This document shows positions 1 to 7,570 of a stretch of 35,133 bases of DNA, one piece after another. A program made the translations under genes and the position numbers. The notes below the pieces were generated by a model. The model saw nothing but the letters and a program-made list of their open reading frames with translations. It ran no database searches and was not told the origin of the DNA. The DNA is from CAYWGR01 sp964458015 (GTDB taxonomy: Bacteria > Planctomycetota > Planctomycetia > Pirellulales > Thermoguttaceae), in contig CAYWGR010000035.1 of NCBI GenBank assembly GCA_964458015.1, positions 1 to 35,133 of the forward strand, in the 5' to 3' direction. How positions within the stretch are numbered: the stretch's first letter is position 1; every line of letters starts with the position of its first letter.

Positions 1-1
1 C

Positions 2-397
2 CCCCGCCCCCAGTCCCCCCTCTCCGCGCTCGAATCCATCCACCGCCGCAAAACCGGAGCGATGATCCAAGTTTCACTCCGTTTAGGGGGGCTTACGGCC
101 AGCGCCACAACCGATCAAATGACCGCTCTGGACGACTACGGCCGACGGCTCGGCCTCGCTTTCCAGATCACCGATGACCTTTTAGACGTACAGAGTAGTG
201 AGGCCGCCACAGGCAAGCGTGTGGGCAAAGACGCCCAGCGAGGGAAACTTACCTTTCCCGGCCTCCTCGGCGTTGAACAAAGTGCCCAACAAGCAGAACA
301 ACTGATCTCCGAAGCCTGCCAGGCCATAGCGTTATTGGGTCAGCGGGCCGAAGGACTTCAGACGTTGGCACGTTATGTCCTCGAAAGGAATCACTAA
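2..397 (+). CDS. Polyprenyl (farnesyl/geranylgeranyl) diphosphate synthase, C-terminal part
   Basis: The 5' end lies outside the window. The frame is open from base 2, so the ATG at 62 is an internal Met, not the start. The visible 131 residues are the C-terminal third of a trans-isoprenyl diphosphate synthase (IspA/GGPP synthase type). Before Met-62 the frame reads IHRRKTGA, the helix typical of the family; it then carries the second Asp-rich motif, FQITDDLLDV, which binds Mg-diphosphate, and GKDAQRGKLTFPGLLG, the usual region after it. These enzymes condense IPP with allylic diphosphates in the cytosol. The TAA stop overlaps the dxs ATG by one base (TAATG), implying translational coupling. 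Product chain length (C15, C20 or longer) cannot be read from this part, so no symbol is given, though ispA is the usual name in this context. Confidence 0.93.
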   Translation, partial: PRPQSPLSALESIHRRKTGAMIQVSLRLGGLTASATTDQMTALDDYGRRLGLAFQITDDLLDVQSSEAATGKRVGKDAQRGKLTFPGLLGVEQSAQQAEQLISEACQAIALLGQRAEGLQTLARYVLERNH

Positions 398-2313
398 TGG
401 ACAAACTGCTCTCCATCATCAATTCACCGGCCGACCTGAAAAAATTCTCGCCTAAAGAACTAATTCAGTTGGCCGCCGAAATGCGCGAAGCGCTTTGCCG
501 ATTAGCAGCCACGCGCACCGCCCACTTCGCCTCGAACCTCGGCGTCGTCGAACTGACCCTGGCCCTGCATACCACATTCGACTTCAGCCGCGATCGCTTG
601 ATCTGGGACACCGGCCACCAAGTCTACCCGCACAAAATGGTGACCGGCCGCTACGATGAATTCCATACCTTGCGTGCCAAGGGCGGACTGATGGGCTATC
701 CCAATCCGGCCGAAAGCGATTACGACCTGTTCATGACCGGCCATGCCGGTTGCAGCGTCGGCACCGCCCTCGGACTGCGTTGCGGCGACGAACTGCTAAG
801 GCCCGACGAAAAACGCCACGTCGTGGCCGTGGTGGGCGACGGCGCCTTCCCCTGCGGCACGATCTTCGAGGCCATGAACAACGCCGGCGGGCTCAAAAAG
901 AACCTGATCGTCATCCTGAACGATAACAAAATGTCGATCTGCCCGCGCGTCGGCGGCCTGGCCGAATCCCTCGACCGCCTGCGCATGGCAAACTTCTACA
1001 CCGGCCTGAAAGCCGAGGTTCAAAAGTTTCTCGGGCGCATGCCCTTGATCGGCGATCCCGTCGAACGCTTCGTTTCGCAGATGAAAGACGCCATCAAGGC
1101 CGGTCTGCTCGGCGGCATGATCTTCGAGGATCTGGGCTTTCGCTATATCGGGCCCGTCGATGGCCACAATATCCCGCAATTGCAACGATACCTGAACATG
1201 GTTCGGGAATTCAAAGGGCCCGTGCTGCTTCATGTCGTGACCGAAAAAGGCCACGGCTTCGCGCCGGCCGTCGAAGATCCCACCACGTTCCACGCTCCCG
1301 CGCCGTTCGAGGAACATAACGGCACCGTCGTGCCGGTCAAGAAAACCGCGAGCCGGCCGCCTTACACCCAAGTCGTGCGCGACTCGCTGCTCCAGCAGAT
1401 GCGATCCAATCCCAAAGTGGTCGTCATTACCGCCGCAATGTGCCAGGGCAACATGCTCGAACCAATTCGCGACGAATTCCCCGATCGCTTCTTCGACGTC
1501 GGTATCTGCGAATCGCACGCGGTCGTCTTCGCCGCCGGCATGGCCAAAGTCGGCATGCGCCCCGTCGTCGATATCTACAGCACGTTCATGCAAAGGGCCT
1601 ACGATCAAATCTTCCAGGAAGTCGCCCTGCAAAACCTGCCTGTCACGCTGCTGATGGATCGCGCGGGCGTCGTCGGTCCCGACGGTCCTACGCACCACGG
1701 CGCGTTCGATCTGACCTTTCTGCGCCCGTTGCCCAACTTGGTCATCATGGCCCCCGGCGATGCCTCGGACGTGGATTCCATGCTCGAATGGACGTTCGGA
1801 CACGACAGCCCTGTGGCCGTCCGTTATCCCAAAGCGCCGGCCGAAACCATCGACCGCCCCGCCGCGCCGATCGAGCTTGGTCAGGCGGAAGTCCTTCGCT
1901 GGGGCGAAGACGGCATGTTCGTCGTCTGCGGCGGCCTGTTGAAAAACTGCGTCGATGCCGCCGACCGATTGGCATGCCAAGGAATCGACTTCGGCATCAT
2001 CAATGCCCGGTTCGTTAAACCGCTCGACCAAACCACCATCCTCAAGGCCGTCGCCGAATGCCCGATGGTCGTTACCGTCGAAGAAGGTGCGTTGATGGGC
2101 GGCTTCGGCAGCGCCGTACTCGAAGCGGCCGCCGACGCCGGACTCGATGCCGGACGCATCCGAAGGCTCGGCATCCCCGATCGGTTCGTCGAACACGCCA
2201 GCCGGGCCGAACTCCTGGCCGACCTCGGTCTCGACGCTCCCGGCATCGAACGCGCGTGTCGCCAATGGATTAGTGAGTTCCACAATAACGCGGCCATCGG
2301 TCGCACCGTGTAA
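397..2313 (+). CDS. dxs: 1-deoxy-D-xylulose-5-phosphate synthase
   Basis: Makes DXP from pyruvate and glyceraldehyde 3-phosphate with thiamine diphosphate, the first step of the MEP isoprenoid pathway. It is 638 aa, normal for DXS (about 620-640). Visible features are HFASNLGVVELTLALH near residues 46-61 with the catalytic-region His, the ThDP/Mg motif GDG at 147-149 continuing to ILNDNKMSI (Asn175/Asn177), GFRYIGPVDGHN around 248-259, and the catalytic Glu372 in GICESHAVVFAAGMA. The transketolase C-terminal domain follows. The segment after KGGL reads MGYPNPAESDYDLFMTGHAG, where E. coli-type enzymes have SGFPKRxESxYD. The start overlaps the stop of the prenyl synthase, and nadK follows after 36 bp, so the three genes probably form one operon. 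Confidence 0.97.
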   Translation: MDKLLSIINSPADLKKFSPKELIQLAAEMREALCRLAATRTAHFASNLGVVELTLALHTTFDFSRDRLIWDTGHQVYPHKMVTGRYDEFHTLRAKGGLMGYPNPAESDYDLFMTGHAGCSVGTALGLRCGDELLRPDEKRHVVAVVGDGAFPCGTIFEAMNNAGGLKKNLIVILNDNKMSICPRVGGLAESLDRLRMANFYTGLKAEVQKFLGRMPLIGDPVERFVSQMKDAIKAGLLGGMIFEDLGFRYIGPVDGHNIPQLQRYLNMVREFKGPVLLHVVTEKGHGFAPAVEDPTTFHAPAPFEEHNGTVVPVKKTASRPPYTQVVRDSLLQQMRSNPKVVVITAAMCQGNMLEPIRDEFPDRFFDVGICESHAVVFAAGMAKVGMRPVVDIYSTFMQRAYDQIFQEVALQNLPVTLLMDRAGVVGPDGPTHHGAFDLTFLRPLPNLVIMAPGDASDVDSMLEWTFGHDSPVAVRYPKAPAETIDRPAAPIELGQAEVLRWGEDGMFVVCGGLLKNCVDAADRLACQGIDFGIINARFVKPLDQTTILKAVAECPMVVTVEEGALMGGFGSAVLEAAADAGLDAGRIRRLGIPDRFVEHASRAELLADLGLDAPGIERACRQWISEFHNNAAIGRTV

Positions 2314-2349
2314 GGTTACGATCAGTCGTCGTGGGAGGGAACAAGGAAA

Positions 2350-3216
2350 GTGAGCAAAACCATGCAGCCGTTGCGTGTATTCCTGCTCGGCGCCGGAGGC
2401 CGACCCGACGTGCTGGCCGAGGCCGACCGCCTCCGACCGATCATTGAACAGCATGCGCAAATTGTCGCCACCGACTTCACCGGCAGTGAAGACCTTTCCG
2501 CCGCCGAGGCAGATCTGGCCATCGTGCTAGGCGGCGACGGCTCGATTTTGCGAGCTGCCCGGCAGATGGGCCATCGCCAGATTCCCGTTGTTGCGGTCAA
2601 TCTGGGCAAACTGGGATTTCTGGCCAACATGACTCCCGCCGATTTGCCACACGTCCTCCAAAATTTCGCCGCCGGCAAGCTCCCGGTACTCGAACACCTG
2701 ATGTTCGAATGCTCGGTGCTGCGAAACGATGAAGTCTGCGGCCGGCAACTCGGTCTGAACGAAGCCGTGATCCATGCCGGCACCCCCTTCACGCTGATCA
2801 ACGTGGATCTTTACGTTGACTCGGATTTGGTGACCACGTATAGTTGCGATGGTTTGATCGTGAGTACGCCGGTGGGATCGACTGCCCATTGCCTTTCGGC
2901 AGGCGGTCCGATTTTGCGGAAAAACCTGCAAGCGTTCGTCATCTTGCCGCTTAATCCGCATACGCTCACGATGCGGCCGGTCGTCGATTCGGCCGACTGC
3001 GTGTATGAAATGGTCGTCGAACGGCCGAACCCGGGAACCTCGGTCGTCGTGGATGGGAGAGAACTGTGCCGCTTGCAGCCGGGCGATCGCGTCCGCGTCG
3101 AACGCGCCGCGCCCCAGTTCAAACTGGTCGCTTATCCCGGCCATACTTACTATCGCACCCTCCGCGAAAAACTTGGCTGGGGCGGAAGACTAAAACTTAA
3201 CGATGGAACGTCCTGA
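2350..3216 (+). CDS. nadK: NAD kinase
   Basis: ATP-dependent phosphorylation of NAD to NADP in the cytosol; 288 aa, typical length. The diagnostic GGDGS loop is at residues 61-65, NLGKLGFLA follows at 84-92, the NE pair is at 137-138, and STPVGSTAHCLSAGGPI is at 172-188. The last normally reads STPTGSTAYSLSAGGPI, so this copy has Tyr to His and Ser to Cys changes beside the dinucleotide site. The start is GTG, with GGGAGG about 11 nt upstream; an in-frame ATG lies 12 bases further in (2362) with no better ribosome site. It follows dxs by 36 bp, and NADPH demand of the MEP pathway makes co-transcription plausible. Confidence 0.96.
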   Translation: MSKTMQPLRVFLLGAGGRPDVLAEADRLRPIIEQHAQIVATDFTGSEDLSAAEADLAIVLGGDGSILRAARQMGHRQIPVVAVNLGKLGFLANMTPADLPHVLQNFAAGKLPVLEHLMFECSVLRNDEVCGRQLGLNEAVIHAGTPFTLINVDLYVDSDLVTTYSCDGLIVSTPVGSTAHCLSAGGPILRKNLQAFVILPLNPHTLTMRPVVDSADCVYEMVVERPNPGTSVVVDGRELCRLQPGDRVRVERAAPQFKLVAYPGHTYYRTLREKLGWGGRLKLNDGTS

Positions 3217-3235
3217 GCAAAAAATGATGTGTAAG

Positions 3236-3312
3236 AAGGAATAAGGGCAACGAGGAAAAAAGGAATCCGCCCCCGCTTTCTCTTACCTTTTTTCCATTTC
3301 CCCTTATTCCTT
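3236..3312. repeat. Nested inverted repeat downstream of nadK
   Basis: The outer arms AAGGAATAAGGG (3236-3247) and CCCTTATTCCTT (3301-3312) are perfectly complementary. Inside them GGAAAAAAGG (3254-3263) and CCTTTTTTCC (3286-3295) form a second perfect stem. The right arm is an almost pure pyrimidine run followed directly by TGCCTACACCT (3314-3324), an 11-mer that also ends the pyrimidine tract at 13015-13063. It could act as an RNA hairpin ending the nadK transcript, but no U-run follows the outer stem. Confidence 0.75.
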
Positions 3313-3375
3313 GTGCCTACACCTGATTTCCGATAAATAAGCCAACATATTTTTGCGACTCGAAAGGAAGCGAGT

Positions 3376-4281
3376 ATGAAATCGACTCTTTGTTCTTGTG
3401 CGGCGTTGGCAATCGTCGCGGCCTTTGCCGCTTCAGCCCTTGCCGACGAATCTGAAAAATACACGCTCCGCTACAAATTCCAGCCGGGCGAGGCGGTCCG
3501 CTGGGAAGTCGAGCACCGCTCGAATGTCAAAACCACCGTCTCGGGCACAACCCAAACAGCCGAAACCTTAAGCACGTCGGTCAAGCTTTGGCGCGTCACG
3601 GCGGTCAAGCCCGACGGCTCGGCCACGTTCGAGCATAGCGTTGAACAAGTCGATATGCGGCAAAAACTCACCGGCCGCGACGAGGTCCGCTACAACAGTA
3701 AGACCGACACGAAACCGCCCGTCGGATTCGAGGACGCCGCCAAATCGGTCGGCATTGTCCTGTCGGTCGTCACGATCGACGCCAAGGGAAAAGTCACCAG
3801 CCGAGAGCGAAAATACCCGAAGAAACAAGACGCCAAGGATTCCACCAACGCCCCCGCCCAAAGCGAAGGCTGGATGACCATCCCGTTGCCCGATGAGGCC
3901 GTTACCGTGGGTCATGCATGGTCATTGCCCTACGATATTGATCTTCCCATGCCGGGCGGCGGCACCAAACGGATCAAGGCAGTCCAACAGTTCAAACTCG
4001 AACACGTAAAAACCGGCATCGCCACTATCCACGTCTCGACCGAAATTCTTACGCCCATCACCGATCCGGCTATTGAATCCCAACTGGTCCAACGCGAGGC
4101 GGAAGGCCGCGTTCGATTCGATATCGACGCCGGCCGAATCGTCGGCCAACAGATGGACACCGACAAGCACGTCGTCGGTTTCCGCGGCGAAGCCAGCAGC
4201 ATCCATTACCTCAATCGCTTCGCCGAAAAACTGCTGCCTCAAACAGCCAAAACCGCCGGAAAAGAGACCAAGCGAGACTAA
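3376..4281 (+). CDS. Exported hypothetical protein (possibly DUF6263-like)
   Basis: A 301-aa protein with a clear Sec signal peptide: MKST, a hydrophobic Ala/Val-rich core, and a likely cleavage after ALA (about residue 23). The mature part is beta-rich and polar, opening with YTLRYKFQPGEAVRWEVEH and containing Thr-rich strand-like stretches and a KPDGSATFEHSVEQVDM segment. This resembles periplasmic beta-sandwich or lipocalin-like proteins of the DUF6263 kind, which are common in planctomycetes, but that is recognition of style rather than of catalytic residues; none are visible. AAGGA is 8-9 nt before the ATG. It stands alone between the nadK hairpin and a repeat-containing gap. Function unknown. 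Confidence 0.82.
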   Translation: MKSTLCSCAALAIVAAFAASALADESEKYTLRYKFQPGEAVRWEVEHRSNVKTTVSGTTQTAETLSTSVKLWRVTAVKPDGSATFEHSVEQVDMRQKLTGRDEVRYNSKTDTKPPVGFEDAAKSVGIVLSVVTIDAKGKVTSRERKYPKKQDAKDSTNAPAQSEGWMTIPLPDEAVTVGHAWSLPYDIDLPMPGGGTKRIKAVQQFKLEHVKTGIATIHVSTEILTPITDPAIESQLVQREAEGRVRFDIDAGRIVGQQMDTDKHVVGFRGEASSIHYLNRFAEKLLPQTAKTAGKETKRD

Positions 4282-4591
4282 TCCCGCGGTTTGCAGGAAA
4301 CGCACCATCCAAAACACATGACGGTGCGTTGCACGTACTCCAAAGGGTCTGACCCAAAATAATGGCTAATTGTCATTCTGAGCGGAGCGAAGAATCTCGC
4401 CGTAATCACGGAGATTCTTCGCTCAGAATGACGGAACAGCCAAAAAATTCCGCACCTATTCTAAACTCATAAGCAATACAGCGCCGCGACCACCTGCACC
4501 GCTTTTGCCGGATTCGCCGCCTAGGCAAACTGCGGCGGCTGGCCGCAGATTACGGAAAGCCAACCTATCGCCCATGCCGATCTTTTAGGAC
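4282..4591. other. Intergenic gap with dispersed repeats
   Basis: 310 bp without a convincing gene. It contains GGGTCTGACCC (near 4345-4355), a short palindrome resembling the core of REP-like sequences, and the hairpin element at 4372-4432. The rest holds no recognisable terminator T-run and no clear -35/-10 pair. Confidence 0.7.
4372..4432 (-). repeat. Hairpin repeat element, copy 1 (GTCATTCTGAGC family)
   Basis: The left arm starts GTCATTCTGAGCGGAGCGAA (4372-4398 in full) and the right arm (4411-4432) is its complement lacking the five bases GCTCC. The loop, read on the minus strand, matches the loop of the copy at 10594-10659 read on the plus strand (CTCCGTGATT, then CGGC), so the two copies lie in opposite orientation. 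A very similar arm sequence is scattered through genomes of several phyla, from memory. It has no coding capacity, so it would be a non-autonomous REP- or MITE-like element. Confidence 0.88.
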
Positions 4592-5281
4592 ATGGGACTC
4601 AAGAATACCGTTTTAGGCGCCGGCGTTTTGGCATTGGCCGCCGGCGGACCAATCACGTTTTATTCGGCCTCGGACTACGCCGGCAACCTTAAGAAGAGCT
4701 GGTTTTCGAGTCCGCCTGCCGCCACGGCCACGGCCTCACCCTCGACCGGCACAGGCTCGCCCTATGCTGCTAGCACAGGCGAAACGCCCACGGTTGTCGG
4801 CGACCCCGCAGCGCCGCCCGCCACAGCGTTCGACCCCCAGCCGATGCCCAGCCTGGCCGAGGTCTTGCGTTTTGATGTAAGCGTCGAATGGGTGTTGCGT
4901 CGCTGGCCACGCGTTTCGACCGGCCTAAACTACATGCAATTGCAAGGCTATCGCGTGCCCCTGGTCACCGGCGGCCAGATCACCGACATTGCCGGCGCGC
5001 TGACCTATTATTTCAACGCGCACCAGCAAGCACAGCGCATCACCCTGCGCGGCACGACAGGCGATCCGCAAGTCCTTGTGGCGATCCTGACCAGTCGCCA
5101 CCATTTCGCACGACGATTAACCAACAACCCCGGCCTTATCGTTTACGAAGCCGTCGATGCGAACAACAAACCCCTAGGCACGTGCAAAATCCGCTCCGCT
5201 CCCGTCATCAAAGCCAACAAACCCTACACGCGATACGAGTTCGATCTCGTGATCGATCGAGCGGAAGATAGTGGTCAGTGA
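4592..5281 (+). CDS. Membrane-anchored hypothetical protein (possibly DUF6690)
   Basis: A 229-aa protein with an N-terminal hydrophobic anchor (residues 5-28) and a Ser/Thr/Pro/Ala-rich linker (about 40-85). A conserved-looking globular part follows: LRFDVSVEWVLRRWPRVSTGL near 91-111, then QLQGYRVPLVTG, ALTYYFNAHQQAQRITLRG and VYEAV. I associate this with a planctomycete-specific family (DUF6690) but cannot confirm it. No catalytic motif is visible. The ribosome site is poor: AGGA sits almost against the ATG. The last codons, SGQ-stop, are written by the heptamer repeat tract that begins at 5270, so the C-terminus may have been remodelled by repeat growth. Confidence 0.8.
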   Translation: MGLKNTVLGAGVLALAAGGPITFYSASDYAGNLKKSWFSSPPAATATASPSTGTGSPYAASTGETPTVVGDPAAPPATAFDPQPMPSLAEVLRFDVSVEWVLRRWPRVSTGLNYMQLQGYRVPLVTGGQITDIAGALTYYFNAHQQAQRITLRGTTGDPQVLVAILTSRHHFARRLTNNPGLIVYEAVDANNKPLGTCKIRSAPVIKANKPYTRYEFDLVIDRAEDSGQ

Positions 5282-5300
5282 CCAGTGTTCAGTGGCCAGT
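5270..5300. repeat. Heptamer repeat tract 1a (AGTGGYC)
   Basis: Units AGTGGTC, AGTGACC, AGTGTTC and AGTGGCC plus AGT, with an exact 7-nt period. The TGA stop of the upstream gene (5279-5281) lies inside the second unit. The complement reads ACTGGCC-type units, related to the tract at 5329-5363. Confidence 0.85.
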
Positions 5301-5328
5301 AAAAACTTTGCAGCCGTGTGGGCTTCCT

Positions 5329-5363
5329 CTAGCCACCGGCCACTAACCACTAGCCACTAATTT
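5329..5363. repeat. Heptamer repeat tract 1b (CTARCCA)
   Basis: Units CTAGCCA, CCGGCCA, CTAACCA, CTAGCCA and CTAATTT, with an exact 7-nt period and the opposite sense to tract 1a. On the minus strand TAG occurs at 5352-5350, 5345-5343 and 5331-5329, giving stops in all three frames; the first is the actual stop of the cyclase gene. Tracts 1a and 1b together separate two convergent genes. Confidence 0.85.
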
Positions 5364-6474
5364 CGCCCTTCGGCTTCACCGGCTTGGCTTCGGGCTGGGG
5401 CGGTTCATATTCAAACTCGCGCCAGACCATCGGACGGCGTAGATACGGCTCGATCCTCAGAACGACCTCGCCGTTTTGAAAGATGCGGACGGTGCCGTTG
5501 GTTTGGCTCACCGTCACGGCCACGGCATTCGTGGCCCGGCTGATCGCTGCGGCGGCCCAATGCCGAGCGCCAAGGCCCTTCGAAAGCGTCACGTCGGCCG
5601 CCGAGCAATCGAGATACCGGCAAGCCGCCTCGACCACGCCATCGGCGGAAACGATCAAGGCGCCATCCATTTGCGCGATTTCTTTGATGCCCTCGCGCAC
5701 TCGGGGATCGTCCAGATTGCGCTCCTTGCGGCTGTACCCTCGCACGGGGTCGAAACCAACCGGCCGGCTGCAACCTAGCACTTTGCGCGAATCGCCCACG
5801 ACGAACAGCGTACCGACCGGCTTGCCTTCACGCCCGTCCCGGCCAATCTCAACCGCCAGATCGACGACGATTTTCAGCGTGTCCAGCGGCACGCGCGTTT
5901 CCAATTGACGCAGATCGCGACCGCTCAGCCGATTCAAATGCTCGTCCAAATTGATGACGCTCAGCGAGTCGATCGTGTCGGCGTCGAACCCGCTATACAG
6001 GGTCACAACACTGGAGCCGGGCGTCAACAGATCATCGGCAACCGCTTCCAGCACTGCTTGGGTGAGCCGCTCGTAAATGGGATTGTCCGTCATGTCGAGC
6101 CGTACCGTGGCCAGCCCGACCTCCTTGGCGCCTGCCAAGTCTTCCGAGGTATTGGCCGCCACGACGACCTTGCTCTTTCCGGCCAAATTCTTAAGCCGCG
6201 GCCACTCCGTGGGCCCCTCCATGAGCAGAAGAATAGCCTCGGCCTCGGCGGATTCCGTCATCTGCCGGGCAACGGCAAGTAGATTCTTGAATTGGTCGGT
6301 GAAACGAATTGGCTGCACGGGTTTACTGCCTCTTCCCTGTCGAGCATTGCGATCAGCCGGCCTGAACGTCACATGGCCCACTGTTGGATCGCATATCCGC
6401 AGGGGCAGCGGCGCGACCTCAACCGGCCCTATACTAAAGCTTTTCGTGATCTGTGGCAACTGCAAGGCATTCAT
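5350..6474 (-). CDS. Diadenylate cyclase, DacZ-like (c-di-AMP synthase)
   Basis: Predicted to condense two ATP into c-di-AMP. The C-terminal DisA_N (DAC) domain is recognised by MDGALIVSADG (DGA at residues 270-272) and GLGARHWAAAAISRATNAVA (RH at 304-305), then VSQTNGTVRIFQNGEVV. The larger N-terminal part (about 75-215), with VVVAANTSEDL, SSVVTLYSGF and LKIVVDLAVEIGRDGREGKP, matches the pyruvate-kinase C-terminal-like domain that precedes DAC in the archaeal DacZ enzymes. It lacks the HhH domain of DisA and the membrane helices of CdaA. Usual DAC domains have RHR; this has RHW. The start is placed at ATG 6474 (374 aa); the frame extends to a TTG at 6495 with no ribosome site. It lies 130 bp downstream of the HEAT lipoprotein gene on the same strand. 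Confidence 0.85.
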   Translation of the reverse strand: MNALQLPQITKSFSIGPVEVAPLPLRICDPTVGHVTFRPADRNARQGRGSKPVQPIRFTDQFKNLLAVARQMTESAEAEAILLLMEGPTEWPRLKNLAGKSKVVVAANTSEDLAGAKEVGLATVRLDMTDNPIYERLTQAVLEAVADDLLTPGSSVVTLYSGFDADTIDSLSVINLDEHLNRLSGRDLRQLETRVPLDTLKIVVDLAVEIGRDGREGKPVGTLFVVGDSRKVLGCSRPVGFDPVRGYSRKERNLDDPRVREGIKEIAQMDGALIVSADGVVEAACRYLDCSAADVTLSKGLGARHWAAAAISRATNAVAVTVSQTNGTVRIFQNGEVVLRIEPYLRRPMVWREFEYEPPQPEAKPVKPKGEISG

Positions 6475-6530
6475 GCTATTGGAATTTCTCGTCAATTCGT
6501 GGTCAATGTGTTCATTCCAAACCGTTATTT

Positions 6531-6549
6531 AGCCGCGGAATAAGCGGCT
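6531..6549. repeat. Short hairpin, AGCCGC type
   Basis: AGCCGC (6531-6536), a seven-base loop, then GCGGCT (6544-6549), between the HEAT gene and the cyclase gene. It resembles the AGCCGC hairpins at 8895, 21040 and 21934. TTTT follows on the plus strand but not on the minus strand, the direction of the flanking genes, so it is not a good terminator for them. Confidence 0.55.
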
Positions 6550-6604
6550 TTTACCGGAGAACTTCGCGACTTTCGACGCGAATCAAACACCTTGGATCCA
6601 CAGA

Positions 6605-7300
6605 TCAAAACAGACGCTTGAAGCGTTCGGCCAACGAAGGAGGCGGATCGGGCTTCTCGCCCTTCACATATTGCTGCCAACGATCGACGCTCCCCTCAAA
6701 ACTCTTGCCGGTCACCCGCTCCAACGACTGCACCGCACGATATTGCATTGCCGGATCAGAATCGGCCAATGCTTCCCCCAAGGGCTTTACGGCCTCGGCA
6801 TTCTTCGTCTCGCCGAGGGCCTTCGCGGCCGCCAAACGCACGTCCGCATCCACGTCGCCCCGCAAGGCTTCGGCCAAAAGCTTTACCGCCTCGGCATTAT
6901 TCCGCTTGCCCCAGGCGTCGCAAGCCGCCACGCGCACATGCATATCCGAATCACCCAACGCCGCTTTCAGAATGGCGTCGGCCGCGGGCCCCGGATAATG
7001 TCCCAAGGCACGAATGATCTCAATCCGAATCAGAGGATCTTTCTCCGTCTTAATCGACTCGGCCAACTGCTGCGATATGCGCGCCTTCTCATCCGCCGAG
7101 GCTGACGCTGAAGCCGCCCCCAACGCCCGCAATTCCGTGATGCGCTCGGCCGGCGTCTTCACACCGGGCAATACATCCGACACCGGCCCTTGAAACGGCA
7201 CCCAAGAGGGTAAGATGTCTAAATCCGCGCAGCCGCTAGCCAACACGGCCGTTAAGCCGCAGAGAAGAATCAAAATCCGTAGGCCGCTAGCACCGGTCAT
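6605..7300 (-). CDS. HEAT-repeat lipoprotein
   Basis: A 231-aa protein. The N-terminus (MTGASGLRILILLCGLTAVLA) is a signal peptide ending in a lipobox-like ASGC with Cys24 as the likely lipidation site. From about residue 85 there are four HEAT/PBS-type helical repeats, seen in IRIEIIRALG, HVRVAACDAWG, DVRLAAAKALG and AMQYRAVQSLE, spaced about 31-34 residues apart. The C-terminal tail (DRWQQYVKGEKPDPPPSLAERFKRLF) is charged. Such proteins act as binding scaffolds; no enzyme motif is present. It is the upstream gene of a possible two-gene minus-strand unit with the diadenylate cyclase. Confidence 0.88.
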   Translation of the reverse strand: MTGASGLRILILLCGLTAVLASGCADLDILPSWVPFQGPVSDVLPGVKTPAERITELRALGAASASASADEKARISQQLAESIKTEKDPLIRIEIIRALGHYPGPAADAILKAALGDSDMHVRVAACDAWGKRNNAEAVKLLAEALRGDVDADVRLAAAKALGETKNAEAVKPLGEALADSDPAMQYRAVQSLERVTGKSFEGSVDRWQQYVKGEKPDPPPSLAERFKRLF

Positions 7301-7495
7301 GGATGATACTCGCCGTCGTAGGGCCGGGGGAACGATAAAAAAACGCTCTTCCTCGACAAGAGGGCGGAACTATACCAACCCCGTCCAATCCCGCCAAGAC
7401 GAATCCCAGATAAAAAACTCTTAAACTAGCTAAGATGCGACGATTAGGGAAAAACGCCCCCCTAAATACTGACCCTCGATCTCTCAATTCTCCCT

Positions 7496-7523
7496 CTAGC
7501 CCCTAACCCCTAGCCCCTAGTAT
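7496..7523. repeat. Heptamer repeat tract 2 (CTARCCC)
   Basis: Units CTAGCCC, CTAACCC, CTAGCCC and CTAGTAT, exact 7-nt period, in the divergent gap between the HEAT lipoprotein gene and the SPFH gene. Stops at 7497, 7504, 7511 and 7518 cover all three plus-strand frames. Confidence 0.85.
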
Positions 7524-7560
7524 GATACAGGCGGTTTCCCCACTGTCCTGCAAATGCCGA

Positions 7561-7564
7561 GGAG
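7561..7564 (+). promoter_or_regulatory. Ribosome binding site choosing the SPFH start
   Basis: GGAG is followed by two adjacent ATG codons at 7568 and 7571. The spacing is 3 nt to the first and 6 nt to the second, so 7571 is the better start. Confidence 0.55.
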
Positions 7565-7570
7565 AACATG

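Noticed and set aside
796..2460. 554-codon open frame on the minus strand
   Set aside because: Antisense shadow of dxs produced by GC-rich codon bias; translation is Gly/Asp/His-rich without a domain.
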